DNA of 7,139 bases from NCBI GenBank assembly GCA_937959095.1, contig CALGLY010000626.1:1-7139 (forward strand), given 5' to 3'. The translations under genes were made by a program, and so were the position numbers. Origin of the DNA: an uncultured Saprospiraceae bacterium (GTDB lineage: Bacteria > Bacteroidota > Bacteroidia > Chitinophagales > Saprospiraceae). Under the pieces are notes generated by a model. The model had not been told where the DNA came from, searched no databases, and was given only the letters and a program-made list of their open reading frames with translations. Shown one piece after another: positions 1-6,008 of this stretch (within the stretch, counting starts at the first letter, position 1; every line of letters begins with the position of its first letter).

Positions 1-1
1 A

Positions 2-115
2 GCTTCCGACTGGCAGATTCGCTATGAAGCGCAAGCGAGAGGGATTTGTGTGGTTTTGTATGAAAAGGACTTAACGAAATGGAAGAGGGTCAAAGATAAA
101 ACTCGTTCTAATTAA
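2..115 (+). CDS. C-terminal end of an unidentified protein (5' truncated by window edge)
   Basis: One plus-strand frame is open from base 2 to a TAA at 113-115. It gives 37 residues that begin ASDWQIRYEAQA and end KDKTRSN. The other plus frames close earlier, and the minus-strand frames I read through here contain stops. The tail is rich in lysine and arginine and holds a probable beta strand (ICVVLYE) followed by a basic end. I do not recognise the family, and the fragment is too short to assign a function. It converges on the large minus-strand Clp-like gene, about 200 bases away. The call rests only on the open frame and a plausible protein-like composition. Confidence 0.45.
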   Translation, partial: ASDWQIRYEAQARGICVVLYEKDLTKWKRVKDKTRSN

Positions 116-140
116 TAAAAGCAGAATTTCCTTTGACCCT
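86..140. repeat. Perfect 10-bp inverted repeat with 35-base spacer
   Basis: AGGGTCAAAG at 86-95 is matched by CTTTGACCCT at 131-140. The left arm lies in the last codons of the truncated gene and the right arm lies beyond its stop. RNA from either strand could form a long-loop hairpin. There is no T-run after the right arm, so it is not a standard intrinsic terminator. It may help end the plus-strand transcript or be chance. Confidence 0.4.
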
Positions 141-315
141 AAAGGCTAATTTGGCCAAATCACGACAATATTAGCAAACATTGTCAAATATAAATCTAAT
201 GGCATCAGATATAATTTTAGTGGTTAAAAAATGAATATCGTCCCAATTATACTAAAAAGGTTAAACTTATTACTATAAAATCAGTAGTGTATTTCCAAGA
301 AAGCTTTATCATCCC
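116..315. other. Convergent intergenic region
   Basis: This AT-rich stretch of about 200 bases lies between the stop of the truncated plus-strand gene and the stop of the minus-strand Clp-like gene. Besides the right arm of the inverted repeat, it contains a 12-bp palindrome, ATTTGGCCAAAT, at 149-160. I see no convincing rho-independent terminator for the Clp-like gene and no credible small gene. Confidence 0.6.
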
Positions 316-3300
316 CTACAACACCTCCTCATCAATCGCTTTCTTAAAATGTTCGTCCAATTGTTCCACAATCAAATCAAGCATTTTTCCGCGATTATAT
401 TCTCTATCCAAGCGCAGGGACGGGTCTTTTAGGCGGTTCGGTTCTACCATGCGCTTCACCGCTTGTTTCTGATAGAATATTTTCCGATGAATATTGAGTG
501 GTGTTTCCCTCGGCGCATCATAGACCTCTACCTTATATTTTTGGTCGTGCTGCTGCGACATTTTCCAGCGTTGTATGCCTTCCTCGGATGCTAGGTATAG
601 ATAAGCACAATTTCCATCTATCAAAAACTCGATACCATGCAAACTAGCATTGGCAACAGGTGGCTTGAAATTGTCCTTCGCGCCTGCTTTGTAGTCCTTT
701 CTTAGATAAGGCACGATGCTTTTATCCCAGTCTTCATTATGCTCGCGTTCTTGCAGCACCATATTGTAGTGCTTATCGTGAAACCAGATGGTTTCTGCTT
801 CGTAGGTATACTCTTTTCCTTCAAAAAGACGAAGATAGAAGTCTAATAAGTAGTCAAAGTTGCGCCCATAAATACCTAAATAACAGCGGCTCGATTTTAG
901 ATTGAGGCGGGTATATAATTCTACCTTTAGATCAAAAGATTGCGTTTCCCAAGCTTTCAAAAGTTCTTCATCGGGGGCATTATTGGCATCATCCAACTCC
1001 ATGCAAGCCAGCGCGGAATCCATTTCATACTCTTCGATTTCTGCGCGCAAAGACTCGGTTTTCGAGGATGTATTCATTAGATTCGTATAGCGCGCGCCTT
1101 GCTGCGGATTCTCCCAGAATTTCACGCCTTGTTTCTTCTTTAGGCGTTCCAACTCTTCCAGTTCATTCTCCAGCTTTAAGTAATAACCGCCATCTTGTAG
1201 CGACTGCATCGAACGGCGCAAATCACTCGCATAATCCGCTTGCATAATTGCGTCCCATTGCTGCACATAGGTCTCCACACCCATTGGCTTCACCTTCAAA
1301 TCTATCGCTATTGGTTGCTTTGGCTGCGAACTAATCGCAATTTCTAGTTCATCATCATATTCCTCCAAATTCAGACGATAAGACAAGGGAATAATCAACT
1401 CCTCGCGAATCGCGCGCTGCAATTGTCGTGCGCCATACTTGCTATCATAGCCTCGTTCGCCTAAATAGTCCAACACCTCACCCGAAATCGTTAAATTCAT
1501 ATTCCGATACTGCACGCCTTCGCGCTTTCGCAAGAGTGCTATTTCTCTATCGACCACATGTCGAACGGTCTCTTTGGTGAGGGCAACAAAAGGAATCACT
1601 TCATCAATACGATTGTATAATTCAGGTCGGAAATGCCGCTTTACTTCGCCCATGAAGTGGTCAATAACCTCTGTGTCATTATTGCCTTTTCCAAAACCTA
1701 CACGCCCTTGCTGCAAGCGACTCGCTCCGATATTGGAGGTCATAATGATAATCGTGCTACAAAAATTCACTACTTTACCCCGATTGTCGGTCAAGCGACC
1801 AGCATCTAGGATTTGAAGCAGTAAATCATAAAAGCTAGAATGTGCTTTCTCTATTTCATCGAAAAGCAAGACCGCAAATGGCTCGCGACGCACCGCAGCC
1901 GTCAGTATGCCATCCGACGCACCTACCGAACCGATGAGGCGCATCACATCATAATTCGTCGAATATTCACTCATGTCGAAGCGAATCATGCGATCTCTAC
2001 GAGCAAACATGAACTCCGCTAATACCTTTGCCAATTCCGTCTTTCCTACACCTGTCGGCCCGACGAATAGGAAAGAAGCAATCGGTTTTCCGCTTTTTAT
2101 CAGGGCTGTTTTTATACTTGCTAAAAGATTGCCTACGCGCTGCACCGCCTGTTTTTGTCCGAATACTTGCTGATTGAAACCTCCAATAATTTTCGAGACA
2201 TCCATCGGAATATCAGGATCGACAATGAAAGGTGGCATGCCTGTTTCTTCACAGAAATACTGAATAATTTCAGCGCGGCTAATTGCTATTTCTTTCTTAA
2301 TGCCTTCGCCACTCGCAGTTTTGGCGAGTAAAAGACTCTCTATAAAACGAATCGGCTTTCCTGGAAATCCCGAATAAGGCGTGAATCGACGATGCAAGCG
2401 AATACTTTCTTTCACTGCTTCGCGCGAAAGATTTACCTTTTTAGCAGTCGCCATCGCGCTTACTTTTTGAAGGATAATTTCCTCCAAATCATCCTTCGGT
2501 TCTTCCAGGCGAATGATGTGAAATAGCGAGATATATTGTGGACTTTTCAGTTCTATTTGTGCCAATTCCTCCTTGGTGCATTCCGAAATCATCGTGATTT
2601 CTCCCCTACTCAAATAGGTACGTAGATAAGCCGCCACACTCACCGAATTCCCTGCATATTGCCCCACTTCAAATAACTCCATGAGGTTGCGAACGAAGAG
2701 AATTTTATGTGGTTCTTCGGCTAGTTCTTTGCATAGTTTTCCAAGATTATCCTGCCAGCCCGTTTCACGCATGAGTTCTTTTATCATGCTTGCTGCGCTG
2801 GTTTGCCATATTTCTAATCCGAGTTTTTCTTCTTTTATTTTTCTTGTCAATTCGCCTATCAAAGCCGTTTTTCCAACCCCCGATGCCCCGACTAGCAATA
2901 CATTTTTGCTAAAATCATTCCGCATCGCGCGTAGCACTTGCTTGAGTTCGGTTTTGCGTCCGTAGGTTACTTGCTTCGTGAAAGCCAGTTTTTTTGCGAG
3001 TTGCGGCAATAGGCGTTCGCCATGCTCTTTGTCCTCATTTTCAATTTCGGAAGGAGTCGGAAAACGTAGAAGCATTTCATCTTGATGCAGATTAATATCT
3101 TCGTACCATATCGCAGACACAATCCGTTGCACGGCAGCGAGTCGCTTTTTTTGAGCAAATTCGAGGTTGATCGCTTCTTCTAGCATTTCTTCCAATTCCC
3201 ACAAACTTTCCGCGAAGGCTTGCAAGGCTAAAGCAGGCACTACACCCCAAAATCCTTTTTCGACGGGCTTATAGAAATAGCCATAATTCAAACTAAACGC

Positions 3301-3570
3301 AGGATAACGCAAACCATCTTTCGCCGCAGGAAACTTGACATTTATATCGCCTTTCCGAAAGTTCCCTTCTTGATATTCATGCAGCAATTGGAGCAACTTC
3401 CCCTTATCCAATACCTTCTGCTGAAACTGCTCTATAAATTGCCCCATCAAGCGATGCATTGGCTCATTTAGGCGCATTGCTTCCATATCATTTAAGGGCA
3501 TGGAAACATAGCCGCCCGTGGGCAAATCCAATGTTATTGCGAAAAACGGAATTGTAGTCTTGTATGCCAA
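316..3570 (-). CDS. Clp/Hsp100-like two-module AAA+ ATPase fused to a GGQ-less release-factor-like domain
   Basis: This 1084-residue protein is probably a cytoplasmic AAA+ remodelling ATPase. Residues 1-200 form an unrecognised N-terminal region, not the usual Clp_N repeats. Module 1 (about 200-440) has Walker A GASGVGKT at 228-235, but the Walker B position reads LFVRNL (291-296), with R294 and N295 replacing Asp-Glu. The Arg-finger position is ISLF (347-350), so this module probably does not hydrolyse ATP. There is no ClpB-type middle coiled coil. Module 2 (about 455-745) is complete: Walker A GPTGVGKT 504-511, Walker B LLFDE ending at E572, sensor-1 N613, Arg finger R654 in FRPELYNRID, and sensor-2 GAR 713-715. 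VGF at 624-626 sits at the ClpP-loop position known from ClpC. The pore loop after RLIG (544-547) is short and lacks the GYVG tyrosine. Residues about 797-1084 align by eye with RF2 domains but lack the GGQ segment. The start is TTG; the in-frame stop at 3580-3582 leaves no upstream ATG, and the first ATG is codon 24 at 3501. Its substrate and role are unknown. The fold assignment is confident; ribosome targeting is inference. Confidence 0.9.
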   Translation of the reverse strand: MAYKTTIPFFAITLDLPTGGYVSMPLNDMEAMRLNEPMHRLMGQFIEQFQQKVLDKGKLLQLLHEYQEGNFRKGDINVKFPAAKDGLRYPAFSLNYGYFYKPVEKGFWGVVPALALQAFAESLWELEEMLEEAINLEFAQKKRLAAVQRIVSAIWYEDINLHQDEMLLRFPTPSEIENEDKEHGERLLPQLAKKLAFTKQVTYGRKTELKQVLRAMRNDFSKNVLLVGASGVGKTALIGELTRKIKEEKLGLEIWQTSAASMIKELMRETGWQDNLGKLCKELAEEPHKILFVRNLMELFEVGQYAGNSVSVAAYLRTYLSRGEITMISECTKEELAQIELKSPQYISLFHIIRLEEPKDDLEEIILQKVSAMATAKKVNLSREAVKESIRLHRRFTPYSGFPGKPIRFIESLLLAKTASGEGIKKEIAISRAEIIQYFCEETGMPPFIVDPDIPMDVSKIIGGFNQQVFGQKQAVQRVGNLLASIKTALIKSGKPIASFLFVGPTGVGKTELAKVLAEFMFARRDRMIRFDMSEYSTNYDVMRLIGSVGASDGILTAAVRREPFAVLLFDEIEKAHSSFYDLLLQILDAGRLTDNRGKVVNFCSTIIIMTSNIGASRLQQGRVGFGKGNNDTEVIDHFMGEVKRHFRPELYNRIDEVIPFVALTKETVRHVVDREIALLRKREGVQYRNMNLTISGEVLDYLGERGYDSKYGARQLQRAIREELIIPLSYRLNLEEYDDELEIAISSQPKQPIAIDLKVKPMGVETYVQQWDAIMQADYASDLRRSMQSLQDGGYYLKLENELEELERLKKKQGVKFWENPQQGARYTNLMNTSSKTESLRAEIEEYEMDSALACMELDDANNAPDEELLKAWETQSFDLKVELYTRLNLKSSRCYLGIYGRNFDYLLDFYLRLFEGKEYTYEAETIWFHDKHYNMVLQEREHNEDWDKSIVPYLRKDYKAGAKDNFKPPVANASLHGIEFLIDGNCAYLYLASEEGIQRWKMSQQHDQKYKVEVYDAPRETPLNIHRKIFYQKQAVKRMVEPNRLKDPSLRLDREYNRGKMLDLIVEQLDEHFKKAIDEEVL

Positions 3571-3602
3571 ACGTGTATGTTATTTGATAATCCGTGATTT
3601 AC

Positions 3603-3635
3603 AAAACACTATTTGAGGTTTCAAATAGTGTTTTT
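3603..3635 (-). terminator. Strong hairpin terminator after the 92-residue gene
   Basis: A perfect 14-bp stem pairs 3603-3616 with 3621-3634 around a 4-base loop (3617-3620). Read on the minus strand, the stem follows directly on the TAA stop of the 92-residue gene (3634-3636) and ends in TTTTG. It fits an intrinsic terminator closing the EamA-DUF4365-unknown gene group. The plus-strand side also ends in five T's, so it could work in both directions, but no plus-strand gene precedes it. It lies only 32 bases before the TTG of the Clp-like gene, so that gene would need its own promoter or read-through. Confidence 0.8.
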
Positions 3636-3912
3636 ATACCAATACATTTTCTCTGATAAACCGTTGATTTTCTACTAGACGATAAAGCACATTCGCTTTC
3701 GTAATCACACCTTTTTGTTCTAAAATATAGGCATGCCCCGACAAGATTCCGCCATTCACCACGTCTTCCGATGACTTAGGTTTACAGGTTTTGATGACTG
3801 CATCCAAAGGAGCATAACTATATATATGCCCCTTTCCATCATTTTTCTTAGAAAATTTAAGTAAATGCAGCACTTCATCTAATTCTTGATATGTTATTTT
3901 TAGATCTGTCAT
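3634..3912 (-). CDS. Unknown 92-residue protein coupled to the DUF4365 gene
   Basis: I do not recognise this small soluble protein. It has no signal peptide or membrane segment. Residues 7-20 look like an amphipathic helix (TYQELDEVLHLLKF). A central stretch around 51-70 is glycine-bearing and hydrophobic (VVNGGILSGHAYI), and the C-terminus (VLYRLVENQRFIREN, about 75-89) looks helical and basic. The ATG at 3910-3912 overlaps the TAA of the upstream gene as TAATG, so translation is probably coupled and the two proteins may act together. The gene ends at a strong hairpin. Its position as second partner of a possible nuclease leaves antitoxin, inhibitor or accessory subunit as options, none supported by a motif. 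The coding call rests on the tight overlap and the terminator immediately after the stop. Confidence 0.75.
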   Translation of the reverse strand: MTDLKITYQELDEVLHLLKFSKKNDGKGHIYSYAPLDAVIKTCKPKSSEDVVNGGILSGHAYILEQKGVITKANVLYRLVENQRFIRENVLV

Positions 3913-4376
3913 TATGCATTCTTAATTTGTTGTATCTCCTTAATATTTTCAGGAATTAATTCGTCAGATAGATTAATTCGGATTTGAATATATTTATTAA
4001 CATCCTGCAATGTCAAACGGTTTTCACGAAAATACTGTTGCAAGATAACAAAATATGCTTTTTCAAGACTAGCATCATAAAATACTAAAAGCATCATTTC
4101 GCGCTCCATTAACCAAAGTTCTAAATCACGCTTGGAAAGCGAAAACTCTATGGCTTGATGTATTTCAGAAATTTTAGGTTTGTCAGAAGATTTTAGTTGA
4201 ATCAAAATCATCCCATTTTCAACCTCCCCGTTATTATTATAGGTAAAGACATTAGCATCATAACCATAATCTCGATAAATACGCTGTACAGAATGACCTG
4301 CAAGTAAAAACTGTCGCTCTATATGATTCATCCCTAGGTCTTCAATGATATGTTGACGTGTTCTTCGCTTTTTCAT
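3912..4376 (-). CDS. DUF4365-type protein, possible PD-(D/E)xK-like nuclease fold
   Basis: These 154 residues match the DUF4365 pattern as I remember it: an N-terminal RTRQHIIEDLGMNHIERQ helix, then a DYGYD motif (36-40), a FTYNNNGEVENG turn (44-55), and a strand ending in QLKS (60-63). An acidic residue followed by Q-x-K on a strand, with E20 in the preceding helix, resembles the active-site layout of PD-(D/E)xK nucleases; E20, D40, Q60 and K62 are the candidates. DUF4365 proteins have no settled biochemical function and often sit in accessory or defence-rich regions. The ATG at 4374-4376 is the first in frame and lies 34 bases after the EamA stop. A G/A-rich AAGGAG lies too far upstream (about 25-30 bases) to be a normal ribosome site. 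The following 92-residue gene overlaps by one base. Base composition is lower than in the Clp-like gene (about 32% GC over 3961-4200), hinting at transfer. Family confidence is good; nuclease activity is inference. Confidence 0.85.
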   Translation of the reverse strand: MKKRRTRQHIIEDLGMNHIERQFLLAGHSVQRIYRDYGYDANVFTYNNNGEVENGMILIQLKSSDKPKISEIHQAIEFSLSKRDLELWLMEREMMLLVFYDASLEKAYFVILQQYFRENRLTLQDVNKYIQIRINLSDELIPENIKEIQQIKNA

Positions 4377-4410
4377 CTATACAAATATTAATTATGTCTA
4401 CTCCTTCAAA

Positions 4411-5283
4411 TTATTTCCTACTCGTCAAGTAAACCCCGCATAAAATTAACAACATTCCGATAAAATACGTCCAATCTACGGTTTCGCCATCCCAAATACC
4501 CCAAAGAATCGCTACAATGGGGATTAAATAGGTCACCGTAGAGGCAAAAAGCGCGTCGGTGAGTTGTGTGAGGCGAAAATAGAGAATATTCGCGAGTGCT
4601 GTGCCGACTAAGGCCAAAATAGAAATCAGAAATAAGGCTTGATTCGCACCTGGATCCGTACGCATAATTTCTAAAAAATCCGTCGAAAATAAGTATACGC
4701 CTGCAAGTGGTCCGATGAATACAAACCCAATCGTACTGATGGCAATAGGCGAAATATTTTGACAATATTGTTTTATCAAATTGGCATTCAAAGCATAGCT
4801 CGCTGTAGCTAAAATCACAAAAAGACCAAACCAATTATTACTTCCACTCTCTAGCGGGGCAGAAAATAAAATCAGCCCGATTGCACCCACAAGCCCAATG
4901 ACAACGCCTACAAATTTTTGCCATTTGAATACTAATCGCCAAATCAATAAGCCGAAAAGAAAGGTAAAAAGCGGTGTAATTGCGTTCAAAAGCCCCGTCA
5001 AAGCACTACTGATTTGGGTTTGAGCATAAGTGAATAGAAAAGGCGGCATCCCACTACCAAAGAGCGCGACGAGTACCAAAACGCCATAATCTTTGCGTGC
5101 CACACGTTTGAAACTATAGACCACAAAGGGCAATAAGCCAAGCATCGCAATAAAAATACGCAAAGCTGCCACTTGATTGGAAGAGAACACAAGCAGTCCT
5201 TTTTTCATTAAAATAAAGGAACTACCCCAAATGATGGCTAAAACAGCTAGTAGTAACCAGCTTTGAATGCTTATTTTCGGCAT
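4411..5283 (-). CDS. EamA/DMT-family inner-membrane transporter
   Basis: This 290-residue protein is very hydrophobic, with about ten membrane helices: roughly 8-26, 36-55, 67-86, 92-115, 123-141, 150-169, 178-200, 215-235, 243-263 and 270-288. It shows the two tandem EamA halves. The first begins AIIWGSSFILMKKGL and contains ALTGLLNAITPLFTFLFG. The second contains the equivalent ALFASTVTYLIPIVAILWG. Length, helix count and the C-terminal basic TSRK end are normal for the drug/metabolite transporter superfamily, whose members usually export amino acids or other small metabolites. The substrate here cannot be told. The ATG at 5281-5283 puts the first helix at the N-terminus and is the natural start. 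It is divergent from the lipoprotein gene. The DUF4365 gene begins 34 bases after its stop, so they may share a transcript, although function gives no reason for it. Confidence 0.93.
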   Translation of the reverse strand: MPKISIQSWLLLAVLAIIWGSSFILMKKGLLVFSSNQVAALRIFIAMLGLLPFVVYSFKRVARKDYGVLVLVALFGSGMPPFLFTYAQTQISSALTGLLNAITPLFTFLFGLLIWRLVFKWQKFVGVVIGLVGAIGLILFSAPLESGSNNWFGLFVILATASYALNANLIKQYCQNISPIAISTIGFVFIGPLAGVYLFSTDFLEIMRTDPGANQALFLISILALVGTALANILYFRLTQLTDALFASTVTYLIPIVAILWGIWDGETVDWTYFIGMLLILCGVYLTSRK

Positions 5284-5378
5284 AAAACACTATTTTTAGT
5301 GCGCCAAAATAACGGTTTCTGCTATGGAAACGTTCTTATTAGAGTAGAAAAGAAAAAACAATAGACTTATTCAATATT
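5284..5378. promoter_or_regulatory. Divergent promoter region between transporter and lipoprotein genes
   Basis: Ninety-five bases separate the outward-facing starts at 5283 (minus) and 5379 (plus), so promoters for both must lie here or within gene ends. The part next to the plus-strand start is A-rich, typical of Bacteroidota leaders without Shine-Dalgarno sites. A small hairpin, CACTA/TAGTG with a T4 loop, lies at 5288-5301 in the transporter leader. I could not find a clean pair of Bacteroidota -33 TTTG and -7 TAnnTTTG boxes on either strand. Confidence 0.5.
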
Positions 5379-5894
5379 ATGAAATATCCATCTTATTTAA
5401 TCCTCCTCTTAGGCTTTTGCAGCCTACAAGCTTGCCTACAACCACCTGAATACCCAAGCGAACCCGAAATAGAATATATCGGACTGAATAAAACAATGGT
5501 GCGGCAAGGTAGCGCAGGCGCGCAACCTGATACGCTCACTATCCGAATTGCCTATACCGATGGCGATGGCGATATAGGTGCGCCTTCCGAAGGGGAGTTC
5601 CAAAACAATGTCGTCTATATCGACAATCGTAATGATTTGCCTTCGCGGGTGAGTGTGCCGTTTATACCGAGTCTAGGGCTTGGAAATGGGATTTCTGGAC
5701 AAATTAGTTTTGATATTCTCACCACTAATTTCGGGATGTGCTGCATTTATGATGATAAAAATGGAGAAGATCCTTGCCAACCTTCTAGAGCCTTTCCTAC
5801 GGATACGTTAATCTATACCGTTTACATTATTGACCAAGCAGGAAATGAAAGTAATCGAATAGAGACCGAACCGATTATTTTGCTTTGTGATTAA
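5379..5894 (+). CDS. Small Bacteroidota-type lipoprotein with DGDGDIG motif
   Basis: The 171-residue product begins with a lipoprotein signal peptide: MKYPSYLILLLGF, then a lipobox LQAC with C19 as the lipidated cysteine. The mature protein would be membrane-anchored. Residues about 30-70 contain an IRIAYTDGDGDIG segment (DGDGDIG at 61-67), a recurrent motif in Bacteroidota lipoproteins that may bind calcium (inference). The rest is beta-rich, ending in a strand pattern (LIYTVYIIDQAGNESN) like an Ig- or cadherin-type sandwich. Mature cysteines at 121, 122, 133 and 170 could form disulfides. The ATG at 5379 gives a proper signal peptide and is preceded by A/T-rich sequence without a Shine-Dalgarno site. 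A strong terminator follows the stop, so it is probably a single-gene transcript. Its function is unknown; surface binding or a structural role is only a guess. Confidence 0.9.
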   Translation: MKYPSYLILLLGFCSLQACLQPPEYPSEPEIEYIGLNKTMVRQGSAGAQPDTLTIRIAYTDGDGDIGAPSEGEFQNNVVYIDNRNDLPSRVSVPFIPSLGLGNGISGQISFDILTTNFGMCCIYDDKNGEDPCQPSRAFPTDTLIYTVYIIDQAGNESNRIETEPIILLCD

Positions 5895-5940
5895 ACCGCT
5901 TTATGCGTGAACTCTCCAAAGGATACCTGTGTTGAATAGC

Positions 5941-5978
5941 AAACAGGATGCTAGTAACTGGCATCCTGTTTTTATTTT
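5941..5978 (+). terminator. Rho-independent terminator after the lipoprotein gene
   Basis: AAACAGGATGC at 5941-5951 pairs perfectly with GCATCCTGTTT at 5961-5971 around a 9-base loop, followed by TTTATTTT. This 11-bp stem and T-tract lie 46 bases after the lipoprotein stop. They separate it from the transporter gene that starts at 6009, so the latter should have its own promoter in the short stretch between them or depend on read-through. Confidence 0.9.
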
Positions 5979-6008
5979 GCACACAATCCTTACCGTTTAT
6001 CTACCACT

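Noticed and set aside
265..285. TACT...AGTA symmetry downstream of the Clp-like gene as a terminator
   Set aside because: It has only four base pairs, all but one or two A-T, around a long loop and without a convincing T-tract on the minus strand.
287..472. Plus-strand 61-codon open frame opposite the end of the Clp-like gene
   Set aside because: It overlaps the conserved C-terminal release-factor-like tail on the other strand, and its translation is Ser- and Phe-rich with no protein-like pattern.
3603..3635. Hairpin considered as a mobile-element end or attachment site
   Set aside because: A stem starting at the stop codon with a T-run is explained by an intrinsic terminator. There is no second copy, target duplication or transposase in the window.
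4377..4410. Possible Bacteroidota promoter (TTTG then AATATTTG) just upstream of the DUF4365 gene on the minus strand
   Set aside because: The -7 box lacks the first T of TAnnTTTG, the spacing of about 17 is short, and it would leave almost no leader. Too weak to list as a feature.
4418..4834. A 138-codon open frame on the minus strand within the transporter gene
   Set aside because: It lies entirely inside the EamA gene in another frame. Its translation is rich in Cys, His, Arg and Ser with no domain pattern, as expected for an out-of-frame shadow.
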